Assembly (NCBI GenBank): GCA_964468755.1
Contig: CAYXWH010000049.1
Span: forward strand, 1-13,974
Origin: CAYXWH01 sp964468755
Lineage (GTDB): Bacteria > Chloroflexota > Dehalococcoidia > Dehalococcoidales > RBG-16-60-22
Direction of reading: 5' to 3'
DNA length: 13,974 nt
Shown: piece after piece, positions 7,089 through 13,974 of the stretch
Position numbering within the stretch: the first letter of the stretch is position 1
How the letters are laid out: each line of letters begins with the position of its first letter
Made by a program: the position numbers and the translations under genes
The notes under the pieces: generated by a model
Database searches by the model: none
Told to the model about the DNA's origin: nothing
The model's input: only the letters and a program-made list of their open reading frames with translations

Positions 7089-7415
7089 TTAAATCAGTAA
7101 TGAATTGCGCCCCCTGCGGAACAAGGTTTTCAAAATAACCTCATACACCTCGCGAACCGGCGCCACGGTAAATAAATCGGTAATCTTGTCCACCTGTTGC
7201 TGATAGAAACCGTTTCGCTCTACGGCAACAGCGTCCTGCCGCCTATCCCATAGCGCAATAGAGGCAGCTTTGCCGGTTCTACGGTCAATAAAGAGATATG
7301 CCCCGCGAAAGCCCAGCTGCGTTTTGCCCGCCGGAATAACACTATCCTCGAAAAACCTGACCACTTCATTGCTCTTTTTTGTCCTCACTTGGGCTACGAT
7401 AAGGCTGGCAAACAT
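7089..7415 (-). CDS. Small ABM-like dimeric alpha/beta-barrel protein
   Basis: A 108-residue protein with the pattern of a stress-responsive or antibiotic-biosynthesis-monooxygenase (ABM-like) ferredoxin-fold domain. An N-terminal strand FASLIVAQV (2-10) is followed by a helix, the central GFRGAYLFIDRRTGKA segment (35-50), the strand SIALWD (52-57), a helix, and the final strand VYEVIL (90-95). Members of this fold form homodimers and include cofactor-free oxygenases, heme-degrading enzymes and proteins of unknown role. No heme-ligand or active-site motif can be identified, so no reaction is assigned. The start is well supported by GAAGGAGGGG just upstream of ATG 7415 and by a strong promoter further up. 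It lies 316 nt from the regulator gene upstream, so it is probably a separate transcription unit. Confidence 0.75.
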   Translation of the reverse strand: MFASLIVAQVRTKKSNEVVRFFEDSVIPAGKTQLGFRGAYLFIDRRTGKAASIALWDRRQDAVAVERNGFYQQQVDKITDLFTVAPVREVYEVILKTLFRRGRNSLLI

Positions 7416-7485
7416 AATTCCCCTCCTTCAACACAACAACAAAGTTAATTGTCCCTAGAAGTACATATTTAGTGCTTATAGGGTT

Positions 7486-7514
7486 ATTCTAATATCATTT
7501 TTCCTTATTGTCAA
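7486..7514 (-). promoter_or_regulatory. Near-consensus sigma70 promoter for the ABM-like gene
   Basis: On the minus strand a perfect -35 TTGACA (7509-7514) is followed by a 17-nt spacer and the -10 TAGAAT (7486-7491). Transcription would begin near 7479, giving a leader of about 60-65 nt before ATG 7415. It is the best promoter match in the window and lies in an AT-rich gap. Confidence 0.8.
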
Positions 7515-7731
7515 TAGCAGCAATTTAACACCAAAAGTTACTTTCAAACATAAGCAATACAGTGATAATATATTGAAATAGAGTGGGATACAGTTGTGCC
7601 GGACGGGGACTGACACCGTTATTGAGGCACTTGAAGGCTAGCCACAGTCATCCACAAACGCACTGCCTGTAAACGGCATAATCATAATGGAAAGGGCTGG
7701 CCCTCTATGGGCATAAACCTGTCTTTATGGT
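7515..7731. other. Non-coding gap between the ABM-like gene promoter and the response regulator
   Basis: No credible gene is seen. On the minus strand the regulator stop (7732-7734) is followed by a weak AT-rich hairpin (CATAAA 7712-7717 with TTTATG 7724-7729, 6-nt loop) and by AGGGC/GCCCT arms at 7692-7703 with only 2 nt between them. Neither is followed by a good U-run, so any terminator here is uncertain. Confidence 0.5.
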
Positions 7732-8427
7732 CTATGCATCCGTGGCAAAACAATAGCCAACACCCAGAACGGTGTGGATGTATCGAGGACTGCTCACGTC
7801 AGGGTCCAGTTTACTGCGTAACCGGCTGACAAAGACGCGCAAATATTCCTTTTCCGAACCGTATTCATTCCCCCATACACTTTGCAGCAGCATGCCATGA
7901 GTAAGAACTTTGTCGGCATTGACGACAAGCTGCCGCAACAGGGAGAACTCGGTAGGGGTCAGCGCCACCTCTTTACCGCCGACAGTTACCCGCCTCATGG
8001 CAAAATTGATTTCCATTTCTCCACAGACAAAGCTGGGCGGCGCCGGGACTACCCTCGCGGCATCCCCGTGACGCAGCGCAGTTTTCACTCTCGCCATGAA
8101 CTCGGCTATCCCGAAAGGCTTGGTAAGGTAGTCGTCAGCACCCAGATCCAGACACCTGACCTTGCTCTTCTCATCTCCCCGGGCGCTCAATACTATCACC
8201 GGAATATTCGACCACTCCCTGAGGCGACGGCACACTGCTTCCCCGTCTATCTTGGGCATCATGAGGTCCAGTATAACGAGGTCAACCAAATCCTTCTCCA
8301 TTGCCCGCAGCGCTTCCTCACCATCCATCGCGGTAGTAACCCGGTAGCTCCTGGCAACCAGGTTGGCGCGGAGCAGCCGCACCATAGCCGCGTCATCATC
8401 AACGACGAGTATATGTGTTTTATTCAC
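7732..8427 (-). CDS. OmpR/PhoB-family response regulator (KdpE-like)
   Basis: A 231-residue DNA-binding response regulator. The receiver domain (about 4-120) has acidic residues D11 and D12, phospho-acceptor D54 (ILDLMMP), S81 and K103 (TKPF). A winged-helix DNA-binding domain follows (about 134-229), with LTPTEFSLL (157-165), a recognition region around RVFVSRLRSKL (197-207) and the GVGYCF wing (222-227). Phosphorylation by a kinase should promote dimerisation and promoter binding. The start is GTG 8427, whose bases overlap the upstream kinase stop as GTGA, so translation is coupled to the kinase. This strongly suggests that the REC-GAF kinase is its partner. It is the last gene of the signalling cluster and its only DNA-binding output. 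Target genes cannot be read. Confidence 0.93.
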   Translation of the reverse strand: MNKTHILVVDDDAAMVRLLRANLVARSYRVTTAMDGEEALRAMEKDLVDLVILDLMMPKIDGEAVCRRLREWSNIPVIVLSARGDEKSKVRCLDLGADDYLTKPFGIAEFMARVKTALRHGDAARVVPAPPSFVCGEMEINFAMRRVTVGGKEVALTPTEFSLLRQLVVNADKVLTHGMLLQSVWGNEYGSEKEYLRVFVSRLRSKLDPDVSSPRYIHTVLGVGYCFATDA

Positions 8428-10052
8428 CGTTCCTCACCCCCGCCAGTCGGCAAGCTGAATTTGAAGATAGCTCCGCTGCCCGGTTTACTCTCCACCCACA
8501 TTCTGCCACCGTGGGCATCGATTATGCCACGGCAGATGGCAAGCCCCAGTCCGGTCCCCCTCCCTCTGCCATCCTTATCGCTATCCACCTGAAAAAAGCG
8601 GTTAAATACCTTCTGATGTAGTTCCTCCGGAATTCCCCTTCCCCGGTCAGCTACACTGAAGGTCACTTCGCTGCCATTGCCACTGGCAGTAACCGTAATC
8701 GGGCTATCTTCCCCGGAATACTTAACCGCATTCTCGACCAGGTTGGTAAGTACCTCCCCGATGCGCCCCCCGTCAACATTAATCCGGGGCAAATCACGGG
8801 GAATATCAATCCCCAGCTTGTGCTTCGGTGCCAATTTTTTCAGTCTATCCCGAACCGGTTCCACCATCGCTGCCGGCTGACACCATTCTCGCTTTATTTC
8901 CAGCGCACCAGCCTCAAGGCGAGACATCATCAAAAGTTCCTCCACCAGCCGGCTGAGGGTATCAGCATCCTTGTCAATACTCTCCAGGAACTCACGCCAG
9001 GTTTTCTCGTCAAAGCGTACATCCGGCTGAAGCAGGCTACTGGCTGAGCCTTTGATTACCGCCAGGGGACTGCGCAGCTCATGGGAAACAGTGGCTAAAA
9101 ATTCGGTCCTCATTGCGTCCAGCTCCCGGAGCGCCCGGGCACTTGATGCCTCTTCGTAGAGCCGCGCGTTTTGCACCGCAATAGACAACTCTCTGCCAAT
9201 GGCGGCAAGTAAATTGAGCTCTGTCTTTGAAAATGAAGGATAATTGCGAGCAGCCACCCCTAGAACCCCAATGTGCTCGCCGGCAATAGTCAGCGGTATA
9301 CCCACACATGACTGATAGCCGTCTTCGGCGAGAGGAACCAGAGTCGGCTGGCTATACATTGCCGCCCGGCTGAGGGTCAACGGAATGCCCTGCCGGCTAA
9401 TCTGGTCCAGGACTCCCTCATTAACGGCAGTGATGTTTAGTGCCGCCGCCATTTCCTCGGTCAAGCCACGGTGACCATTCAGTACCAATCGGCCATCCTC
9501 GACGAGTTGCACCCAGGCAGCACCGGCCGGCGTGGCATCGATAACCCTGGCTAATGCCGAATCGATAATTTGCCCCAGGTCAAGAGATTGAGACACCGCC
9601 TGAGACACTGCCAGCAGAACACTTATTTCACGGTTATGCTGCTCCATATCCCCTATCAGTCGTCTATTTTCCACGACCAGCCGCTGCTTTTCCAGCCCGC
9701 GATTAATGACTGATAACAGGTGCTCCGGGTCCAGGGGTTTTTCCAGATAGGCAAAGGCACCCCGATTCAACGATTGCATGGCATTCTGGAGAGAAGAATA
9801 TCCGGTCAGCATTATGGCGGTTATATCCGGGTGGATATCAAGGAGCGCCGAGAGCAGTTCGGTACCGTCGGTATCAGGCAGGCTGATATCGAGGACGGCT
9901 ACATGGTAAAAACGCTTCCTGGCCAGTGATATCGCCTCGCTGGCTGACGAGGCGGTTGCTACCCGGTAACCCCGTGCCTCCAGGATATGCCTGATGACCT
10001 TAAGGAAATCGAGGTCATCATCAACCACCAGTATGCTTTCCCGGTTACCCAT
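8424..10052 (-). CDS. REC-GAF-histidine kinase (soluble, N-terminal receiver)
   Basis: A 542-residue cytoplasmic sensor kinase, numbered from ATG 10052. It begins with a receiver domain (about 5-120) with D11-D13, phospho-acceptor D55 (VLDISLP), T83 and K105. A GAF domain (about 145-302) follows, then a short helix and HisKA with H324 (VSHELRSP). The ATPase domain has N-box N441 (LVENAVKYS), G1 DRGRG (469-473) and G2 GRGTGLGL (497-504). No membrane segment is visible, so input comes through the receiver and GAF domains. The kinase could thus be controlled by phosphorylation from an upstream kinase. The start was chosen because ATG 10052 follows GAAGGA and leads straight into the receiver; an alternative ATG at 10100 would add 16 residues and a larger overlap. 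It overlaps the upstream double-receiver gene by 8 nt and the downstream regulator by 4 nt. Confidence 0.92.
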   Translation of the reverse strand: MGNRESILVVDDDLDFLKVIRHILEARGYRVATASSASEAISLARKRFYHVAVLDISLPDTDGTELLSALLDIHPDITAIMLTGYSSLQNAMQSLNRGAFAYLEKPLDPEHLLSVINRGLEKQRLVVENRRLIGDMEQHNREISVLLAVSQAVSQSLDLGQIIDSALARVIDATPAGAAWVQLVEDGRLVLNGHRGLTEEMAAALNITAVNEGVLDQISRQGIPLTLSRAAMYSQPTLVPLAEDGYQSCVGIPLTIAGEHIGVLGVAARNYPSFSKTELNLLAAIGRELSIAVQNARLYEEASSARALRELDAMRTEFLATVSHELRSPLAVIKGSASSLLQPDVRFDEKTWREFLESIDKDADTLSRLVEELLMMSRLEAGALEIKREWCQPAAMVEPVRDRLKKLAPKHKLGIDIPRDLPRINVDGGRIGEVLTNLVENAVKYSGEDSPITVTASGNGSEVTFSVADRGRGIPEELHQKVFNRFFQVDSDKDGRGRGTGLGLAICRGIIDAHGGRMWVESKPGSGAIFKFSLPTGGGEER

Positions 10053-10800
10053 CTCTTCCTTCACCACCTTTCGACTTTTCATCCAGCTGGGTGAGCACAC
10101 CCAGTGCTTCTACGGGGTCAAATGGCTTATACAGGCAGGCATGTGCCGAAGCCGCCAAAGCCTGCTCAATAAGATAGTCCACTTCTTCCCGGTAACCGGT
10201 CATCATGATAGCCAGTAGTCCTGGGTTGACTTCCTTTAACCTGAGATAGGTTTCCAATCCGTTCATAAGCGGCAGTTTAATATCGATAAAGGCTATGTGG
10301 CAGGCGTTTTGCCGGGCTGTTCTCAGGGCTTCTTCGCCGCTTCTTGCCGTCAGCACCCGGTATCCCTCACCCTCAAGTGCTCTGGCCAGGGTGCAGCGTA
10401 TATCTTCATCGTCATCAATGATAAGGATCAAGTGGCTGAACGCAGCCTGTCTAATCAGTTCCATTATATGGTCAACCCTCAGCGGCTTGTGAACGACGCA
10501 GCGAGCGCCCTCGCCGAGGGCTATCTTAACCAGCGCATCTTCGGAATAGGCAGTCATCAGTATCACTTTTACGCCGGGGCTAATCTCTTTGATCTGCTTA
10601 AATGCCTCCACCCCATTCATACGGGGCATGATAATGTCCATCAGGGCAACATCAAAATGCTGCGCTTTAAATTTATCTACGGCAGAAACGCCGTCCTCCG
10701 CCGTGTCAACATGATAACCGTTCCGTTTCAGCACAAGCGAAAATGTATGGCGCAGGTCCTCATTATCATCAACCACAAGTATTCGCGTCGGCTCGTTCAT
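10045..10800 (-). CDS. Double-receiver (REC-REC) protein without output domain
   Basis: A 251-residue protein made only of two CheY-like receivers. REC1 (about 5-120) has D11, D12, phospho-acceptor D55 (LMDIIMP), T83 and K105. REC2 (about 123-240) has D129-D131, phospho-acceptor D173 (FIDIKLP), T201 and K225. Both domains therefore appear able to accept phosphate. No DNA-binding, enzymatic or HPt part is present, so it probably acts as a phosphate shuttle, sink or protein-interaction switch between the membrane kinase upstream and the REC-GAF kinase downstream. The start at ATG 10800 lies 32 nt inside the upstream kinase gene, and the stop overlaps the downstream start by 8 nt, giving tight translational coupling. 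The C-terminal tail (EKSKGGEGRDG) looks disordered. Confidence 0.9.
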   Translation of the reverse strand: MNEPTRILVVDDNEDLRHTFSLVLKRNGYHVDTAEDGVSAVDKFKAQHFDVALMDIIMPRMNGVEAFKQIKEISPGVKVILMTAYSEDALVKIALGEGARCVVHKPLRVDHIMELIRQAAFSHLILIIDDDEDIRCTLARALEGEGYRVLTARSGEEALRTARQNACHIAFIDIKLPLMNGLETYLRLKEVNPGLLAIMMTGYREEVDYLIEQALAASAHACLYKPFDPVEALGVLTQLDEKSKGGEGRDG

Positions 10801-12307
10801 ATTCAGCCTGCCTCTCTTTCTGAATGGGTAACCTCACCGTGAAGGTTGTTCCCCGACCCAATTGACTGGTCACCTCAATGTGTCCCCGGTTCTGCTCAAT
10901 GAGCTTTTTGGTTATGGGAAGGCCAAGTCCGATTCCCTTCGCTTTGGTAGTGAACAGTGGCTCAAATATCCTTGCCATATTTTCCTCCGGTATGCCACAG
11001 CCGCTATCCTCGAATTTAATCCAGGCTAGCTCATCTTCGATACCGGTACTTATCTTCAGGTCTCCCCTGCCGTCCATCGCCTGGACCGCATTGGCAATTA
11101 TATTGGTAAGAGCACGGCCCACCTGCTCGGCATCAGCGATGACCCGCCAATTACCGCTATTGAAATTCACCGTTACCGTTACGCCTTCCGGAATCTCCAG
11201 CCATGACAGACTCTCCTTCACCAGGCTATTCAAGTCTGTTACGGTTGGTAAGGGTGGTCTGATTCGGGTAAACTCGAGAAGGTCGGTGACAATCCGATTT
11301 GCCAGGTCAATCTGCCGGTCCATAAGCTTGAGTGTATTTCTCGTCTCGTCATCATCTTTTTCTGAGAGCGTTATGTTGAGGAGATAGGTACAGTTTCTGA
11401 TGACATTGAGCGGATTCCTCAATTCATGACCCACTCCGGAGGCAAGCTCCCCAACCGCAGCCAGCCTCTCTGAGCGAATGAGCCTTGCCTGCACCTCTTC
11501 AATTTCCCGGGTCCTTTTCTCAACCATCTCTTCCAATCGTTCATAGTAGTCCCGCAGTGACCGGGATAACTCTACCTCGTGAATAGCGCTGCCCACTCTA
11601 TCCGCCAGCGTCTTTATGAATGGATTCTGTTTCCGCAGGTCAAAAAGGCTACGCGTACAATACATCTCTAGGCTGCCGGATGCCTCACCATTCACTACCA
11701 GCGTTTCCGCTACTGCCTTTGTGGTTGCCTTAAACCCCGGACTCTGGAACACATTGTCCCGCACCGATATCCTGACCCTGGTTGCCTCCGGGTAACGCAC
11801 CGCCTGCGGGATAAGCGCGGTTACCGACGAAAGGAACCGCTCCACTGAGTCACTCACTGCAGCCGCTTTGCCGACGTCATAGAGGCATTTGAGCTCCCGG
11901 ATACTTCGCCGGCGTTGCTCATCACTTTTCTGCACCATGGCAACTACCGCGCCAACGGCACTGAGGATGATTAGAAACGCACTCGGTTTGAACAGCGCAT
12001 AGGGAAAGGTATCAATCAGTATGGCATAGGGGAGCAGCAACAGCATAGAGGTAAAGCCTGCCAGCAAAGCGCCGATGATGCCATATACGTAGGCGGCATA
12101 GACCACTGGCGCGAAAAACACAATGCCATAGAGGTCAATGCCGAACAGATTATGCAGCCTGCCCATAGTAACCTCAAGCGATGCCCATCCGGCAAGACCG
12201 GCAATAACCGGCAGATAGTAGAGTACGGCGCAGACCGCCATAATCGCCACGATATTCAGATAGTTGGGGACTACCCTTATCCTCTTCCACCCTGGCTTGC
12301 TTATCAT
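10769..12307 (-). CDS. Membrane-bound histidine kinase (NtrB/AtoS-like core)
   Basis: A 512-residue sensor kinase. The N-terminal region holds about four hydrophobic segments (roughly 18-40, 58-77, 78-98 and 108-125), forming a membrane sensor with little extracellular sequence. A divergent, possibly GAF-like cytoplasmic region (about 135-245) and a coiled coil (about 246-282) follow. HisKA has H294 (GVGHELRNPLN). The ATPase domain has N406 (IIANAVQAM), D434 (DSGCGIP) and GIGLGL (458-463). The HELRNPL and short, lid-poor ATPase core are typical of the NtrB/AtoS/ZraS type. ATG 12307 follows AAGGGAGG. It lies 28 nt downstream of the zinc-ribbon gene and overlaps the double-receiver gene by 32 nt, which makes the double receiver its likeliest phosphate acceptor. 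The stimulus is unknown. Confidence 0.92.
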   Translation of the reverse strand: MISKPGWKRIRVVPNYLNIVAIMAVCAVLYYLPVIAGLAGWASLEVTMGRLHNLFGIDLYGIVFFAPVVYAAYVYGIIGALLAGFTSMLLLLPYAILIDTFPYALFKPSAFLIILSAVGAVVAMVQKSDEQRRRSIRELKCLYDVGKAAAVSDSVERFLSSVTALIPQAVRYPEATRVRISVRDNVFQSPGFKATTKAVAETLVVNGEASGSLEMYCTRSLFDLRKQNPFIKTLADRVGSAIHEVELSRSLRDYYERLEEMVEKRTREIEEVQARLIRSERLAAVGELASGVGHELRNPLNVIRNCTYLLNITLSEKDDDETRNTLKLMDRQIDLANRIVTDLLEFTRIRPPLPTVTDLNSLVKESLSWLEIPEGVTVTVNFNSGNWRVIADAEQVGRALTNIIANAVQAMDGRGDLKISTGIEDELAWIKFEDSGCGIPEENMARIFEPLFTTKAKGIGLGLPITKKLIEQNRGHIEVTSQLGRGTTFTVRLPIQKERQAEYERADANTCG

Positions 12308-12335
12308 CTCGTTCCTCCCTTCGCTACGGAGCCCC

Positions 12336-12821
12336 TTATCTCTTGGGCCACCAGCCGCGCCAGCTTACCTGTTTGCAGGCAGTACACATGAATATGGTAG
12401 CCACTTGCTCCCGGGCGCCGCAGTTCTCACACTGGAATGTCCGATACAGGTCATAGGCGGGTGTACCCCGAAGACCTGTAGAGATATTCCTGACCTCCTC
12501 GCTGAGTTTACTGACATACTGCACTAATTCATTAAGTTGCCGAGAAGACACCTGCGGGCTTGCGGCAGGTGACCTCAATGCCTCCAATTGTTCCAGTCGG
12601 CGCACTTTACTCTCCAGTCGTTTGAGTTGTTTCATCAACGTGACATCCGATGAATTTGCTGAGCGTGGATATTGCCTTTCCGGCACCGCCTGTTTCCGTG
12701 AAATTTCCACTACATTGGGTACTCCACCCCAGGGCTGACTCACTTCCGGAACGGTATCCCCATCTAGTTCCGCGAACGCTGCGTTATCAACTTCTTTCGG
12801 TGGCAATAGCTCTTCGTTCAT
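12336..12821 (-). CDS. Coiled-coil protein with C-terminal zinc ribbon
   Basis: A 161-residue protein of unknown function. Residues 1-55 are polar and probably disordered. A charged heptad-like helix follows (about 60-83, MKQLKRLESKVRRLEQLE), then a second helix (about 93-113). A four-cysteine zinc ribbon ends the protein: C131 and C134 (CENC), C146 and C149 (CTAC), followed by a Trp- and Arg-rich tail (SWRGWWPKR). Such ribbons bind nucleic acid or act as protein-docking modules, and no enzyme motif is present. ATG 12821 was chosen because GGAGGT lies 4 nt before it; a frame-extending ATG at 12845 would overlap the upstream stop and has no comparable site. It lies between the acidic protein and the membrane kinase and may be an adaptor of the secretion or signalling machinery (inference). 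Confidence 0.75.
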   Translation of the reverse strand: MNEELLPPKEVDNAAFAELDGDTVPEVSQPWGGVPNVVEISRKQAVPERQYPRSANSSDVTLMKQLKRLESKVRRLEQLEALRSPAASPQVSSRQLNELVQYVSKLSEEVRNISTGLRGTPAYDLYRTFQCENCGAREQVATIFMCTACKQVSWRGWWPKR

Positions 12822-12825
12822 GGGT

Positions 12826-12831
12826 ACCTCC
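12826..12831 (-). promoter_or_regulatory. Shine-Dalgarno site fixing the zinc-ribbon protein start
   Basis: GGAGGT on the minus strand, 4 nt before ATG 12821. It decides for the shorter 161-residue protein over the 169-residue alternative. Confidence 0.75.
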
Positions 12832-12841
12832 ACATCTTGCC

Positions 12842-13228
12842 TCAATGCAGGTGGTTACGCAGTGCAGTTTTTATTGTCTTCAGTTCATCGATCAGTTCCC
12901 ACATGGTCACATCAGGGAGAGACTCAATCAACCATCTGAGTCCGGCATCTTCCTCCTCATCGAGCGGCTCGAAGATGGTGGACAATGGTGGTGCCACGTT
13001 AGCCTGGTCGCGGTCTTTCTCTCCATCGTCAGCCTGCATTTCATCCTGATTCATTATTGAAGCTACTTCCGCCACCTCCCCGGGTGAAGGCTCCTCTTCA
13101 CTTCTATCTAACACAGTGAGTGCGTCATCTTCGGGTTCTCCCGGTTTATCGGTCGCCGCCGGCTCGTCTTTCCCGTTAAAAACCTTTGTCGTCAAGAATT
13201 GCCGGTTTTTAAGCATTTTACTCAGCAT
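12842..13228 (-). CDS. Small acidic protein of unknown function
   Basis: A 128-residue protein not assigned to a family. The first 20 residues are basic (K4, K7, R9, K15, K20). Residues 21-95 are strongly acidic, rich in Glu, Asp and Pro, and probably disordered. The C-terminal part (about 96-127) looks helical, with hydrophobic LRWLIESL and MWELIDEL stretches. No signal peptide or membrane segment is seen. The start ATG 13228 follows GGGGGG. It lies 56 nt downstream of the secretion ATPase and 20 nt upstream of the zinc-ribbon gene, so it is likely co-transcribed. A helix after a disordered acidic arm would suit a docking protein for the ATPase or its membrane partner, but this is speculation. 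The gene is real on coding context and the ribosome-binding site. Confidence 0.65.
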   Translation of the reverse strand: MLSKMLKNRQFLTTKVFNGKDEPAATDKPGEPEDDALTVLDRSEEEPSPGEVAEVASIMNQDEMQADDGEKDRDQANVAPPLSTIFEPLDEEEDAGLRWLIESLPDVTMWELIDELKTIKTALRNHLH

Positions 13229-13284
13229 TGGTTCCCCCCTGTCATTGTTTATTCAGTCGATAGCAGCTTCACACCCCACCCGAG

Positions 13285-13974
13285 CTATCGGAAATAGCCC
13301 TCGCGGTAAGCCCGGGAAAGAATGGCATACACATCATAGAAATTGGATATTTTCTGTTCCTGAAGACGCCTCAAGACCTGAGCACGATGCTTTATCTGTG
13401 AATATATCTGCCGTCGTTTCTCATAGTCGATACCGCGCCTCGGCGCAATCTTTTCCTCCAGTAAGTAGGAGTTCTGGTATCCCTTGAAATCAAAGGTATC
13501 ATCCAGCGGCCGCCACGAGAAGACCTCGATAAAAGAGAAGGAATCGGCAATGGAGTCATAAGCGACAATCTCATTGACACTGGTTACCCGCCGGACGGTC
13601 TGACCGTTCGCCAGGCGGACCATCTGGACGATGACCACCACATTAAGGTTATCAATGTATGACTTGGGCACATTAATCGGATTTCCGGAAAGACGCTGAA
13701 TAAGCTTGGCCACGGATGCGGCGTGAAAGGTACTCATACAGGCATGCCCGGTCTGCATTGCCTGGAACGCAATTGCCCCCTCTACACCGCGTATCTCACC
13801 GACAATTATCAGGTTGGGTCGCTGCCGTAATGCCGCCTTGAGCAGGTCAAACATGGATATCTCGGTCGTCTCTGACCGCTTGGGTGACCCGCGGGTCACG
13901 CCGCGAATCCAGTTCCGATGGGGCACCTGGACTTCCGGAGTGTCTTCAATGCTCACTATCTTGGCATCGGGCGG
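13285..13974 (-). CDS. Type II/IV secretion (pilus/archaellum-type) ATPase, 5' end outside window
   Basis: The C-terminal 229 residues of a hexameric secretion ATPase that powers assembly of type IV-pilus-like filaments or DNA/protein export at the inner membrane. The frame is open to the right edge (PPDAKIVSIEDTP...), so the N-terminal domain and Walker A lie outside. Visible motifs are the Asp box (VSIEDTPEVQ), an ISMFDLLKAALRQRP segment, Walker B (LIIVGEIRG) and the His box (GHACMSTFHA). NPINVP and the C-terminal pattern (KHRAQVLRRL, then a YDVYAIL helix) are typical of archaeal GspE2/FlaI-type ATPases rather than bacterial PilB or PilT. It is the first visible gene of the minus-strand cluster. 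A FlaJ/TadC-like membrane partner, usually encoded right after such ATPases, is not present downstream. Whether it serves a pilus, an archaellum or a Tad system cannot be decided. Confidence 0.88.
   Translation of the reverse strand, partial: PPDAKIVSIEDTPEVQVPHRNWIRGVTRGSPKRSETTEISMFDLLKAALRQRPNLIIVGEIRGVEGAIAFQAMQTGHACMSTFHAASVAKLIQRLSGNPINVPKSYIDNLNVVVIVQMVRLANGQTVRRVTSVNEIVAYDSIADSFSFIEVFSWRPLDDTFDFKGYQNSYLLEEKIAPRRGIDYEKRRQIYSQIKHRAQVLRRLQEQKISNFYDVYAILSRAYREGYFR

Noticed and set aside
7882..8592. 236-codon plus-strand open frame across the regulator and kinase
   Set aside because: It is antisense to clear receiver and ATPase motifs, and its translation looks like low-complexity shadow sequence.
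10297..10842. 181-codon plus-strand open frame opposite the double-receiver gene
   Set aside because: The minus strand encodes two complete receiver domains with all key residues; the plus frame has no family features.
1..13974. CRISPR array, tRNA, insertion sequence or phage attachment site
   Set aside because: No regularly spaced direct repeats, tRNA-like cloverleaf, transposase motif or terminal inverted repeats were found by reading. The only sizeable repeats are the paralogous flavoprotein segments and the linker repeat.

Overview
The window looks like part of a metagenome-assembled scaffold from an anaerobic Chloroflexota bacterium, most likely class Dehalococcoidia. This is inference, not a phylogeny. 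It rests on a lipoprotein with a long Pro/Ala/Ser linker after the lipobox, tandem KstD/fumarate-reductase-like flavoproteins beside an SDR and a Leu/Ile/Val-type binding protein, GAF-containing phosphorelay kinases, and an archaeal-type (FlaI/GspE2-like) secretion ATPase. A run of exactly 100 N (6972-7071) is a scaffold gap whose true length is unknown.

Left half (1-6800, plus strand), a probable catabolic module: the last 15 codons of an upstream gene (possibly an amidohydrolase), a short-chain dehydrogenase with an eroded nucleotide-binding motif, three tandem paralogous FAD-dependent oxidoreductases separated by 37-38 nt, and a lipoprotein substrate-binding protein of the branched-chain amino acid ABC transporter class. 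The flavoproteins keep the FAD-binding motifs but lack the catalytic His and Arg of true fumarate reductases, and carry a Tyr in a TY...AMT(F/Q)G segment resembling 3-ketosteroid dehydrogenases. A reasonable model is capture of a small carbonyl or enone compound and its processing by SDR and flavin redox steps. The substrate is unknown and no permease or transporter ATPase is present. A perfect 10-bp inverted repeat lies after the binding-protein gene.

Right half (7089-13974, minus strand, convergent with the left): a small ABM-like dimeric alpha/beta-barrel protein with a near-consensus sigma70 promoter, and upstream of it (at higher coordinates) a tightly packed same-strand cluster. In transcription order this holds a secretion/pilus ATPase (5' end off the window), an acidic protein, a coiled-coil zinc-ribbon protein, a membrane histidine kinase, a stand-alone double-receiver protein, a REC-GAF-histidine kinase and an OmpR/PhoB-type regulator. 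The last four overlap one another by 32, 8 and 4 nt, so they are probably translationally coupled. They contain all the parts of a branched His-Asp relay except an HPt domain.

Most notable points: mosaic sequence sharing among the three flavoprotein genes (a gene-conversion signature), coupling of a four-protein phosphorelay to an archaeal-type ATPase without an adjacent FlaJ/TadC-like membrane protein, and the degenerate Rossmann motif of the SDR. No tRNA, rRNA, CRISPR array, transposase or att site was seen.
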